Shown here piece by piece: positions 43,125 to 51,957 of a DNA stretch of 64,000 bases. The notes under the pieces were generated by a model. That model did no database searches. It was not told the origin of the DNA and was given only the letters and a program-made list of their open reading frames with translations. The position numbers and the translations under genes were made by a program. The DNA comes from Streptomyces malaysiensis subsp. samsunensis. Its GTDB lineage: Bacteria; Actinomycetota; Actinomycetes; Streptomycetales; Streptomycetaceae. The stretch is taken from positions 56,084-120,083 of the forward strand of contig NZ_JANIIC010000029.1 of NCBI RefSeq assembly GCF_024519315.1, in the 5' to 3' direction. How positions within the stretch are numbered: the first letter of the stretch is position 1; each line of letters opens with the position of its first letter.

Positions 43125-44026
43125 CCACGCTGGAAGTGCGCGATCTCGTGAAGGAGTTCACGCTCAGGTCCGGGCTGCGCCGCACCCGGCTGCGCGCCGT
43201 GCACCGTGTCGACTTCACCCTCGTGCCCGGCCGCACCGTGGCCTTGGTCGGGGCGTCCGGCTCGGGCAAGTCCACCGTCGCCCGCATGATCGCCCGTCTG
43301 GAGAAGCCCACGTCCGGCACGATCGCCGCCGTCGGCCCGGACGGGACGCGGATCAAGGACCGCCACTACCGGGACCACGTGCAAATGGTGTTCCAGGACC
43401 CGTTCGCCTCGCTCAATCCTTTCCACAGCATCGAGCACCACCTGGCTCGCCCCCTGGTGCTGCACGGCCGGGCGAAGGGCCGCGAACAGGTCCGGGAACA
43501 GGCGTCACAACTCCTCGAGCGAGTGAGCCTGCCGGTCGAGCTGATGGACCGGCGCCCGCACGAACTCTCGGGCGGACAGCGTCAGCGCGTCGCTATCGCC
43601 CGCGCCCTGGCGCCGGGAGCACGGGTGATCGTCGCCGACGAGCCGGTCTCCATGCTGGACGTGTCCAGTCGGCTCGGCGTCCTCAGCCTCCTGGCCAGGC
43701 TGCAGCGGGAGGACGATCTCGCGGTGCTCTACATCACCCACGACCTGGCCACGGCGCGGCACTTCTCCGACAGCATCCTGGTGATGAACCGCGGGCGGAT
43801 CGTCGAGCGCGGCCCGGCCGACGACGTCATCCTCACTCCCCAGCACCCGTACACCCAGACCCTGGCCGCCGCGGCCCCGAACCCCGAACTGCGCGGCCGC
43901 CTGCTCTCGTCAGAACCCGAACCGCAGGCGGCCTCCGACCGCCATCACCTCACGTATGACCACGAGGCCGGGCGGTGGATCGACATCGATGCCGCAACGG
44001 ACTCCGACGCCGCCGTGGCAGGGTGA
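43121..44026 (+). CDS. ABC transporter ATP-binding protein (DppF/OppF type)
   Basis: 301 residues. Walker A GASGSGKSTVAR, Q-loop VQMVFQDPFASLNPF, signature LSGGQRQRVAIARAL, Walker B VIVADEPVSMLD, switch YITHDLATARHF. Forms the ATPase heterodimer with the preceding gene product. Last gene of the operon, followed by a strong hairpin. Confidence 0.94.
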   Translation: MTTLEVRDLVKEFTLRSGLRRTRLRAVHRVDFTLVPGRTVALVGASGSGKSTVARMIARLEKPTSGTIAAVGPDGTRIKDRHYRDHVQMVFQDPFASLNPFHSIEHHLARPLVLHGRAKGREQVREQASQLLERVSLPVELMDRRPHELSGGQRQRVAIARALAPGARVIVADEPVSMLDVSSRLGVLSLLARLQREDDLAVLYITHDLATARHFSDSILVMNRGRIVERGPADDVILTPQHPYTQTLAAAAPNPELRGRLLSSEPEPQAASDRHHLTYDHEAGRWIDIDAATDSDAAVAG

Positions 44027-44065
44027 GACATCAGGAGCACGGACGAACTCCCGAACTGGACCGGT

Positions 44066-44095
44066 GGCGGCCCCGAGCTGACGCTCGGGGCCGCC
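44066..44095 (+). terminator. Terminator of the ABC importer operon
   Basis: A perfect 13-bp stem (GGCGGCCCCGAGC / GCTCGGGGCCGCC) closes a TGAC tetraloop, 40 bp after the last ATPase gene. Confidence 0.75.
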
Positions 44096-44149
44096 CCCTG
44101 ACCGACCGGTCCGGCTGCTCTCGCCGCGTCCTGCGGGCGCGGCACCCGC

Positions 44150-45255
44150 CGCCGAACCGTCGCGGATGCGGCCCCCCTGGTCGAGGTGCAGGTCCTCGGC
44201 CAGGGGCGGTTCCCCGGCAGCCACCGGTACGCCGACACACGGTCGGCGCCCGCCTGCGCTTGGTCGACCACACCCGTACCACGACGGCCGGCGGCGGCGC
44301 GGAACTGCGGATCTGCCAACGCGACCCGGCCACCGGGCTGACCGCCACCAGCGTCTTCCGTGCCACGCCGGACAGCTCGGCAGTACGCACATGGACCGAG
44401 CTGGGAACCGACGGCGAGGAGCTCACGGTGCAGGCCGTCATCTCGGCCTGCACCGGCGTCTTCCTCACCGACTCGGGACGCGGAGTCGACGACTCCGACC
44501 TCGCGCAGTTCCTGGTCCACCGGAGAGCACCTGCCCACCTGGGCTCTGGTGGCCCGGGAGGGCTCCTGGGCGCTGGCCTGGCAGATCGAGCTCAACGGGG
44601 CCTGGCACTGGGAGGTCGGCGAACGCCGGCATGGCGCCCACGTCGCCCTGCTCGGCCCCACCGACACTGAACACCAGTGGTCCGCTGGCCTCCGGGCGGG
44701 CCACGGATTCACCAGCGTCCCGGTGTCTCGCCGTGGCCGCAGGCGGACTTGATGAGACCATCGGCGTCCTGACCGTGCAGCGCCGCGCGCTGATCCGCTC
44801 CCGCCCACCCCAACTCCCCGTGTCCTTCGACGACTCCATGAACAGGCTGATGGGCGCCCTCACCACGGCCCGACTGCTGCCGCTGATCGACGCCGCGGCG
44901 TCGGCGGGCGCGGACATCTTCTGCGTGGACGCGGGATGGTGCGACGAGGACGGCGGCTGGTGGGACAGTGTGGGGGAACGGCGCCCCTCGACGACACGCT
45001 CCCCCGGCGGTCTCGGTCGGGCCTGGACCGCATCCGGGAGCGCCGCATGGTGCCGTGCACCTGGCTCGAACCGGAGGTGATCGGTGTCCGCTCCCCGCTG
45101 GCCCGGACGGCCGGGACGCCCGGCCGCGGGTCCTCTTCCCCGCGGCAGCGACGAGTTGGAACACCCACTGGGACGCCACCTGCGGAGAACTCCGGCTCGA
45201 CAGCGCGACGCAGGCGCCGACGGGCCGCGTGGTGCGGCTCAGCCCGAACCCGTAG
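44150..45255 (+). pseudogene. GH36 alpha-galactosidase relic
   Basis: Alternating frames give VADAAPLVEVQVLGQGRFPG, TVGARLRLVDHTRTT, ISACTGVFLTDSGRGVDDSD, EHLPTWALVAREGSWALAWQ, then DDSMNRLMGALTTARLLPLI with AGADIFCVDAGWCDEDGGWW, all in GH36 order. After EPEVIGVRSPL the sequence jumps to the last strands (CGELRLDSATQAPTGRVVRL), so the catalytic nucleophile and acid/base region is gone. Several frameshifts plus a deletion of about 300 residues mean a dead gene. It is not a close copy of the intact GH36 on the other strand. Confidence 0.8.
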
Positions 45256-45267
45256 GACCCGTCACAG

Positions 45268-45304
45268 CCAGGGGCCCACCGACGTCACGTCGGTGGGCCC
45301 CTGG
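45268..45304. terminator. Bidirectional terminator hairpin
   Basis: Two 18-bp perfect arms (CCAGGGGCCCACCGACGT and its complement) are separated by one base. It lies between the convergent GH36 relic and the intact alpha-galactosidase. Confidence 0.75.
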
Positions 45305-45326
45305 CACTGCGCTGTCGGGCGCGGGA

Positions 45327-47510
45327 TCAGACCTGCGTCACCCGCAGCAGGACCAGCCGCTCCGGGTACAGCGCGGGCGCCTGCAGCCCGGCGTTCCCGA
45401 GCACGGCGCCGGGGAGTTCGACGCCGTCCCCCGTCCACCAGGGCAGGTGCAGGCCCCAGTGGTGTGCGTTGCCGTCCGGGACGTCGCCCGGGGCCTGGGG
45501 GCGAACGCGGTAGACGGCGTGCTCGTCAAGTCCGGGCAGCCGCACCGGGCCGGTCGGGTAGAGCTCGGACGTTCCGGTGGCGACAAGTGCGTAGACGGCC
45601 TCGGTCCGGTCCTCGGCGACCACTCCGTGCACCTGGTACGCCGGATCGGCATGGTCGCCGTGCACGGCCGTCCCCGAGTGCAGCAGGGGTCGCAGTTCCT
45701 TGTACAGAGCCACCCACTGCGTCAGGCGTTCCAGCTCCTCCGGTCCGGCGGAGGTCAGGTCCCATTCGATGCCGAAGTGGCCGAACAGGGCGGTGCCGGC
45801 CCGGAAGTCGAGCGGGTGGCTGCGACCGGTGGTGTGGGACACGGGCGAACCGACATGCGTACCCATCAGCTCCAGCGGGACGAGGGCATTCGTCCATCGC
45901 TGGATCTGCTGCCGTTCCAGGGCGTCGATGCAGTCGGACACCCACACCCGGTCCGTGCGCTCCAGGATGCCGAGGTCCACTCGCCCGCCGCCCGATGAGC
46001 AGGACTCGATCTCCACACCCGGGTGCAGGGAACGCAGTTCGTCCAGCAGCCGGTAAATGGCCAGGGTCTGATCGTGCACACCGGCCTGCCCTGTCGGCTG
46101 GTGCCCGGCCTCGACCAGGTCGCGGTTGTGGTCCCACTTCAGATAGGAGATGGGGTACGTCGTCAGCAGGTCGTCAAGGCGCTCGAGGATGTATGCGTAC
46201 GCCCCGGGCCGGGCCAGATCCAGGACCTGCTGGTTGCGGGCGGCGCCCGGCAGCCGGCCGCCGGTGGCCATGATCCAGTCGGGGTGTGCGCGGGCGAGGT
46301 CGGAGTCCTCGTTGATCATCTCCGGTTCCACCCAGAGCCCGAACTCCATGCCGAGCGCCGTCACATGGTCCGTCAGCGGGCCGAGCCCCTTGGGCCAGAC
46401 CTCGTCGGAGACGTACCAGTCGCCGAGCGCCCGGCGGTCGTCACGGCGCGCGCCGAACCAGCCGTCGTCCAGGACGAACCGCTCTGCGCCTACCGCGGCC
46501 GCCGTGTCCGCAAGCCGCTTGAGCCGGTCCAGATCCTGGTCGAAGTAGACCGCTTCCCAGGTGTTGACGACCACGGGCCGGGGCGAGGACGGATGGTGCG
46601 GACGGGCTCGCAGATGGCGGTGGAAGCGGGCCGACACCTCGTCCAGGCCGCGTCCGTACGCGCCGTACTGCCAGGGCGTGCTGTAACTCTCGCCGGGGCC
46701 GAGCACCATCTCGCCGGAGAGCAGCAGTTCCCCGGAGCCGAGCAGCGCCACGGAGTGGAAGGTGCGCTCCGCGAACGTGCGGTGGTTGCCCGACCAGGCC
46801 GTGTGCACGGCCCACACCTCACCGCTGCCGTTGCCGAAGCCCTGGGTACCGGCCGCGAGCAGGTAAGTCGAGTCGAAACCGGTGCGGCCCGTTCGGTTCT
46901 CGCGGACCCGCAGCCCCTGGGTGAAGGCGGTGCGCTGCGGGCTGCGCTCACGCAGGTGGTGACCGGTGAAGTCGAAGAGCTCCACGGCCGCGGTCGGCAC
47001 GGGCAGGGTGAGGTTGACCGCGTCCACGGCGAATGGGGTGTCCGCGAGGTTGGTGACGCTCGCGCGCTGGCGCACCAGCCCTTCGGGGGTCAGCTCGATG
47101 GTCAGTGTCAGGTCGAGGGCCGCGGCCGTGTCGCGTGCGTGCACGACGAGGCTGCCGGGCCGGTCATCGTCAATGTCCCCGCCGGCTGTGAGTTCGGTGC
47201 CGGTGATGCGGAAGGCGGACGAGAAGTCCGCTCCGCCGCGGTTGCCGACCAGCCCCGGAGTGCCCAGCCAGCCCGCCGACTGCTCGGGCAGTACGGAGAC
47301 CTCGACGGGCTGGTCCACGGAGAAGCCGATCGGCTGACGCTGCGACGCCAGGCGCAGCGCGTGAAGGTGCGTGGCGGACAGTTCGCCCAGGTCGGCCCCC
47401 CAGTGCAGTACACGGGGGAGGATGTCCGCCGACAGGTCCAGGACGAGGGCGGTGCCCGCGGCGCGCAGGTGGATCGGTTCGGAGCCGGGTATGAGGGTTT
47501 CAGCTGACAC
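45327..47510 (-). CDS. Alpha-galactosidase, GH36
   Basis: 727 residues from GTG 47510 (GAGGAAG upstream), usual GH36 length, no signal peptide, so cytoplasmic. The N-terminal beta-supersandwich is followed by the catalytic barrel: NTWEAVYFDQDLDRLKRLAD, FVLDDGWFGARRDDRRALGD, nucleophile in YLKWDHNRDL, acid/base in VWVSDCIDALERQ, SHTTGRSHPLDFRAGTALFG. It removes alpha-1,6-galactosyl groups from imported galactomanno-oligosaccharides or melibiose-type sugars. It is divergent from the GT2 operon, and the operator-like sequence at 47550-47580 could serve both. Confidence 0.94.
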   Translation of the reverse strand: MSAETLIPGSEPIHLRAAGTALVLDLSADILPRVLHWGADLGELSATHLHALRLASQRQPIGFSVDQPVEVSVLPEQSAGWLGTPGLVGNRGGADFSSAFRITGTELTAGGDIDDDRPGSLVVHARDTAAALDLTLTIELTPEGLVRQRASVTNLADTPFAVDAVNLTLPVPTAAVELFDFTGHHLRERSPQRTAFTQGLRVRENRTGRTGFDSTYLLAAGTQGFGNGSGEVWAVHTAWSGNHRTFAERTFHSVALLGSGELLLSGEMVLGPGESYSTPWQYGAYGRGLDEVSARFHRHLRARPHHPSSPRPVVVNTWEAVYFDQDLDRLKRLADTAAAVGAERFVLDDGWFGARRDDRRALGDWYVSDEVWPKGLGPLTDHVTALGMEFGLWVEPEMINEDSDLARAHPDWIMATGGRLPGAARNQQVLDLARPGAYAYILERLDDLLTTYPISYLKWDHNRDLVEAGHQPTGQAGVHDQTLAIYRLLDELRSLHPGVEIESCSSGGGRVDLGILERTDRVWVSDCIDALERQQIQRWTNALVPLELMGTHVGSPVSHTTGRSHPLDFRAGTALFGHFGIEWDLTSAGPEELERLTQWVALYKELRPLLHSGTAVHGDHADPAYQVHGVVAEDRTEAVYALVATGTSELYPTGPVRLPGLDEHAVYRVRPQAPGDVPDGNAHHWGLHLPWWTGDGVELPGAVLGNAGLQAPALYPERLVLLRVTQV

Positions 47511-47549
47511 AGTTGGCGCTTCCTCGCAGTGGGGGTGTCCGTGCGTTCG

Positions 47550-47580
47550 TTGACTTACTTAAGTTGGTAACGTAACAATG
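47550..47580 (+). promoter_or_regulatory. Promoter/operator, island family (TTGACT-N17-TAACAAT)
   Basis: TTGACT at 47550-47555 and TAACAAT at 47573-47579 are 17 bp apart. Most of the spacer (TTACTTAA...AACGTAA, an imperfect palindrome) is shared with the beta-mannosidase promoter at 54658. It is correctly placed for the GT2 operon (start 47763). The alpha-galactosidase start lies 40 bp away on the other strand, so binding here may repress both. Confidence 0.65.
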
Positions 47581-47762
47581 CTTGAGCTTATCGGCCTCGT
47601 TCCGAAGACACCAGAGTCCAGCACTGGTGGACGTGCCCACCCCGCGATCGGCTCCGTCGGCGACCGTAGCTTCGACCGAAGCGTCGTGCTGAGCCCCGTC
47701 AGTCCTGACCCGCGTACCACCAGACCGTTCCCTCACCGTGTCTCCTACGCGAAAGGTGTGCC

Positions 47763-48755
47763 GTGCTGCAGGAGAGGCGTGTCTACGACAACCGGCGACC
47801 AGTCCTCGGCGTCGTCGTGCCCTGTTACGACGAAGCGGAGGTGCTGGCCCGCACCCACACCCGCCTGACCCGGGTCCTCGAAGGGCTCACTGGATTCGAG
47901 TACGAGCTGATCTACGTGGACGACGGCAGTTCCGACGGTACCTGGGCGGTCATCAACTCCCTTGCCGGAGAGCGCTGTTCCGTGCGGGGCCTGCGGCTCA
48001 GCCGGAACTTCGGGCATCAGGCCGCCTGCCTGGCCGGGCTGCGCGAGTCCGTGGGCGACGCGGTCGTCGTCATCGACGCGGATCTGCAGGATCCGCCGGA
48101 GTTGATCCCGGAGCTCGCCGCCCTGTGGCGGGACGGCTGGTCCGTGGTGTCCGCGCGACGCCGCAGCCGCGACGGCGAGACGCTGTTCAAAAGGGCCAGC
48201 GCCTACGCCTTCTACCGCCTGCTGAACTCACTCTCCGACCACTCGCTCGCCCTCGACACCGGTGACTTCCGGCTCGTGGACAGGGAGCTGGTGGCGCTGC
48301 TGACCGGCGTACCTGACAAGAACCTGTACCTTCGCGGTGCCGTCAGCTGGTTCGGGCTGCCCGAGACCAGCGTGACGTACGACCGCGACGCCCGGCAGGC
48401 AGGCGAGTCGAAGTACACCCTACGCAAGATGCTCGCCCTGTCGCGGCGCGGCCTGCTGGCCGGTTCGGTGGCGCCGTTGCGGCTGTCCACCTATGTCGGA
48501 ACGGCCGTATTGACAGGGGGATGTGCGGCCGCCCTGATGCAGCGGAACGCCCGTCTGCTCGCCCGGCCAGGAGCCTTCGGTGCGCATGCCATCGCGCTCG
48601 GTGTCGTCGGTGAGTACCTGCACGCCGTCTTCCGGCAGGTGCAGGGGCGCCCTGACTACGTGGTCCAGGACCGGCTTGGCTGCGCGGACCGCCCCGCCAC
48701 CGTCACCTCCGCACCCCCTTCCCGCCAGTCCCGCAAGGAGCGTGTCGCCCTGTGA
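47763..48755 (+). CDS. Family 2 glycosyltransferase (GtrB/dolichol-phosphate-mannose-synthase-like)
   Basis: 330 residues from GTG 47763 (AAAGGTG upstream). GT-A fold: VLGVVVPCYDEAEVLARTHT, YELIYVDDGSSDGTWAVI, LSRNFGHQAACLAGL, VVIDADLQDPPELIPEL with the D-x-D-type metal site, and the family tail RDARQAGESKYTLRKML. The membrane part is short, with one or two weak hydrophobic segments near residues 235-285, less than in typical GtrB. Such enzymes load a sugar onto polyprenyl phosphate. First gene of a tightly overlapping operon. Confidence 0.88.
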   Translation: MLQERRVYDNRRPVLGVVVPCYDEAEVLARTHTRLTRVLEGLTGFEYELIYVDDGSSDGTWAVINSLAGERCSVRGLRLSRNFGHQAACLAGLRESVGDAVVVIDADLQDPPELIPELAALWRDGWSVVSARRRSRDGETLFKRASAYAFYRLLNSLSDHSLALDTGDFRLVDRELVALLTGVPDKNLYLRGAVSWFGLPETSVTYDRDARQAGESKYTLRKMLALSRRGLLAGSVAPLRLSTYVGTAVLTGGCAAALMQRNARLLARPGAFGAHAIALGVVGEYLHAVFRQVQGRPDYVVQDRLGCADRPATVTSAPPSRQSRKERVAL

Positions 48756-50151
48756 GCACGGAGATCACACCGCAGTCGGCAACGCAAGCCGGCGCCGTGG
48801 ACGCTGTCATAGTCGGCGCCGGGTTCACCGGCCTGTCCGCCGCGCTCGAACTCGCCCTCCAGGGCCGCAGCGTGCGTGTCATCGAGCGCGAGGAGACCAT
48901 CGGCGACCTCGCCTCCAGCTTCGACATAGGCGACGGCAAGCGCCTCGAACGCTTCTACCACCACTGGTTCTCCTCCGACGCGGAGATGATCCGGCTGTGC
49001 GAGAGCCTCGGCATAGCCCATCTCCTGGAGGCGCACGAGACACGTACCGGCGTCTACTACGCCAACTCGGTGTACCGGCTGTCCGCGCCGCTGGACGTGC
49101 TGCGCTTCGCACCGCTTCCGATGCGCGACCGGATCCGCCTCGGCGTGCTCGCTCTGCGAGCCCAACGGGTGGAGCACTGGAGGGAGTTGGAGTAGCTGAC
49201 CGCGCGCGAGTGGCTGATATCGCTGGGTGGGCGCCGGGTGTACGAGGTGGTGTGGCGGCCGCTCCTCGAAGGTAAGTTCGGCAAGTACGCCGACCAGGTC
49301 GGTGCCACCTGGATGTGGACACGAAGCTGCATCTGCGTGGCGGCAGCCGGACCCGCTCTGGCAAGGAAACCCTCTACTACATCAAGGGCGGCAGCGAGGC
49401 ACTGCTCGGTGCGTTGCAGCGGCGCCTTGAGTCCCTGGGGGTCGAGATCCTCACCGGAGTGGCGGCGGATGCCGTGCACACCGAGGGGGCCGGGGTGAGC
49501 GGAGTGGGCGCGGGCGGGGTCTTCCACCCGGCCGGCCAAGTGCTCGTCACCGTCGCCCCGCAGTTGGCCGTGGGACTGCTCGACCACGACGGCGCCGACC
49601 ACCCGGCCGTGCCGGAGCTCCAGCGGCGCTGGTCAGCCACCGACTACCTTGGCAACCTGTGCCTGGTCCTGGAGAACAACCGCAAGCTCTCCGACACGTA
49701 CTGGCTCAATGTCAACGACCCCGACTTCCCGTTCGTGGGTGTCATCGAGCACACCAATCTCGACCGGCCCGAGCGCTACGACGGCAAGCACGTTGTGTAT
49801 CTGTCGAAGTATCTGCCGACCGACGCCGAGCTGTACCGGATGTCGGACGAGGAGGTCTTCGCGTACAGCCTGCCGCACATCCAGCGCATGTTCCCGGGCT
49901 TCGACCGCAGCTGGGTCGAGCGGTTTCACGTCTGGCGCGCCGAGCACGCGCAACCCGTCATCACGCCGCACTACAGCCGGGCCATGCCCGCTGTGGAGTC
50001 ACGGGTGCGGGGCCTGTACCTGTCGAGCATGGCGCAGGTGTTCCCCGAGGACCGCGGCACCAACTACGCGGTGCGCGCCGGCCGGCGCGCCGGACGTCTC
50101 ATCGCCGACCGTCTCCGTGCCGCCACCCCCGCCGGGAGCGCCTATGTCTGA
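48752..50151 (+). pseudogene. FAD-dependent amine-oxidase-like oxidoreductase with nonsense codon and frameshift
   Basis: The GTG at 48752 overlaps the GT2 stop. The Rossmann motif VIVGAGFTGLSAALELALQG is good. After VEHWRELE a TAG (about 49193) replaces a probable Glu codon, with LTAREWLISLGGRRVYEVVW following in frame. At GATWMW two extra bases (a repeated AC near 49321) shift the frame to TKLHLRGGSRTRSGKETLYY, which continues cleanly to the end (SSMAQVFPEDRGTNYAVRAG). Full length would be about 465 residues. Both lesions are tiny and the rest is well kept, so they may be recent or sequencing errors. Confidence 0.78.
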
Positions 50152-51562
50152 ACTGATCACCTTGGACCAGGCGGAGGCAATGACCACGGAGCAGGCCCAT
50201 GACCTGTACCGGCGGTACGTTTCCCGGAGCCAGGTCTCCCTCATCGGCTCGTTCGGGTTCGGCCGAGACCTCGTCGATCACGCCGAGGGTGCGTGGATCC
50301 ATCTGCGCGACGGGCGCCGGATCCTCGACTTCACCGGCGGCGTCGGTGTCCTCAGTCACGGCCATAACCACCCGCGTATCCTCGCCGCGCGCCGCCGCTT
50401 CCAGGAGCAGCGCCGTATGGAGGTGCACAAGAACTACTTCTCGCCGTACGTCGCGGCCCTCAGCCACAATCTCGCGCAGCTGCTGCCCGGCGACCTGAAC
50501 ATCAGCTACTTCCCCAACTCCGGTGCGGAGGCGGTGGAGGGCGCGGTGAAGCTCGCCTACAAGTACCACCGGGGGCGGCGCGGCACCGTCCTGCACACCG
50601 ATATCGCCTTCCACGGAAAGCTCCTGGGCGCGGGCAGCCTGACAGCCTCGCCCGAGACCCACTTCCCGTATCCACAGATCCCCGGCACGGACACGTTCGC
50701 GTACGACGATCTGTCCTCGTTCCTTCTCTCGCTCGACCGGCACACCGCCTCCTCGGGGGAGAGCGATGTGTACGCCGTCGTCCTGGAGCCGTTCAGCGCC
50801 TCCAGCCTGCGCGAGTGCTCTCCCGAGTTTCTGCGCAGGGTGCGTCGGCTGTGCACCGAGCGGGACATCGTGCTGATCTTCGACGAGGTGTACACAGGCT
50901 GGGGCAAGACGGGCGCCCTCTTCCACTTCATGCACCACCCGGGTCTGGTGCCGGACATCGTGACGACGTCGAAGTCGTTCGGCGGCGGCAAGGCGTCCAT
51001 CTCCGGCTACGTCGCCCGCGAGCCGATCTTCCGGGCGGCGTACGACAACCTGTCCGACGCGACGCTGCACAGCACCACGTACTACGGCTTCGGCGAGGAG
51101 ACCGCGACCGCGCTGGAGGCGGTGGCGGTCGCCGTCGACGAGGACTTCCCCGGGCGTGCCCGCGCGCTGGGGGAGCGCCTTGAACGGGGTCTCGCGGAGG
51201 TGGCCGTCCGCCATCCGGGTCTGGTGCAGCAGGTGACGGGGCGGGGCGCGCTGCACGGTGTGTTCCTCACGCCGGGGCCCGACGTCCCGGCCAGGCTGCG
51301 CGAGATGCTGCCGACGTCGGTGGCCAGGGACCCGCAGGCCGTCTCCAAGCTGCTGACCGGCGCCGTGGTCGCCGCCCTCTACCGCGACCACGGCATCCTC
51401 ACCTTCTTCGGCTCCAACCGGCTCATCGCGCTGATCGTCTCGCCGCCGCTGGTGGCGCAGGACGACGAGGTGGACCTGTTCGTGAAGGCCCTGGACGACG
51501 TGCTCGGGCAGGGCGCCTCGAGGCTCCTCGCCGGACTGGTGCGGGAGAAGGTGACCGCGTGA
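50144..51562 (+). CDS. Class III PLP-dependent aminotransferase
   Basis: 472 residues. GGVGVLSHGHNHPRILAARR, YFPNSGAEAVEGAVKLAYKY (PLP phosphate site), VLIFDEVYTGWGKTGALFHF with the cofactor-binding Asp, and the Schiff-base lysine in TTSKSFGGGKASISGYV. The family contains diaminobutyrate, ornithine and sugar/cyclitol aminotransferases. Its N-terminus overlaps the FAD gene and its stop overlaps the next GTG. Downstream lies a GMC alcohol oxidase, so an oxidation-transamination pair is plausible. Confidence 0.92.
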   Translation: MSELITLDQAEAMTTEQAHDLYRRYVSRSQVSLIGSFGFGRDLVDHAEGAWIHLRDGRRILDFTGGVGVLSHGHNHPRILAARRRFQEQRRMEVHKNYFSPYVAALSHNLAQLLPGDLNISYFPNSGAEAVEGAVKLAYKYHRGRRGTVLHTDIAFHGKLLGAGSLTASPETHFPYPQIPGTDTFAYDDLSSFLLSLDRHTASSGESDVYAVVLEPFSASSLRECSPEFLRRVRRLCTERDIVLIFDEVYTGWGKTGALFHFMHHPGLVPDIVTTSKSFGGGKASISGYVAREPIFRAAYDNLSDATLHSTTYYGFGEETATALEAVAVAVDEDFPGRARALGERLERGLAEVAVRHPGLVQQVTGRGALHGVFLTPGPDVPARLREMLPTSVARDPQAVSKLLTGAVVAALYRDHGILTFFGSNRLIALIVSPPLVAQDDEVDLFVKALDDVLGQGASRLLAGLVREKVTA

Positions 51563-51957
51563 GCGGCGACCGTACGCCGCGGGCACGGGCCCTTGAGCGC
51601 GCCCTCTACGACAGCGGTCTGCCCACCTGCTGGGCCGGGTCCTACGCGGCTCTGCGCGACTCCCGCGCCCTGGAACGGGCGGTGCGCCACACCGCCGCGA
51701 GCCTCGCCCTGATGCCCGCCGCCTACCGGTGGGGCACGGTCACGGCCCTGCGCCTGTTCCCTGTCGCCTTCCGCGCGGTGACGCGGACGAGCCCGCACTC
51801 CGCCTCCCCGGAACGACTGCGCCACGGTCTCGGGCAGCTGCGCGCCCGGCCCGGCTACGCCGATGTGCTGCGCGCCACCACGGCGTTGGCGTTGTATGGG
51901 GCCCTGGACGGTACGGCGCCCCGCCCCGCGCACCCGCCGCTGGGGGCCGTGCGATGA
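51559..51957 (+). CDS. Unrecognised small protein between aminotransferase and GMC oxidase
   Basis: 132 residues from GTG 51559, overlapping genes on both sides, which makes it real. The sequence is helical and Ala/Arg-rich with no clear signal peptide; two mildly hydrophobic stretches (TAASLALMPAAYRW, TALALYGALDG) could contact a membrane or partner. No family recognised. Such small genes next to GMC oxidases are sometimes accessory subunits, but nothing here proves it. Confidence 0.7.
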   Translation: MSGDRTPRARALERALYDSGLPTCWAGSYAALRDSRALERAVRHTAASLALMPAAYRWGTVTALRLFPVAFRAVTRTSPHSASPERLRHGLGQLRARPGYADVLRATTALALYGALDGTAPRPAHPPLGAVR

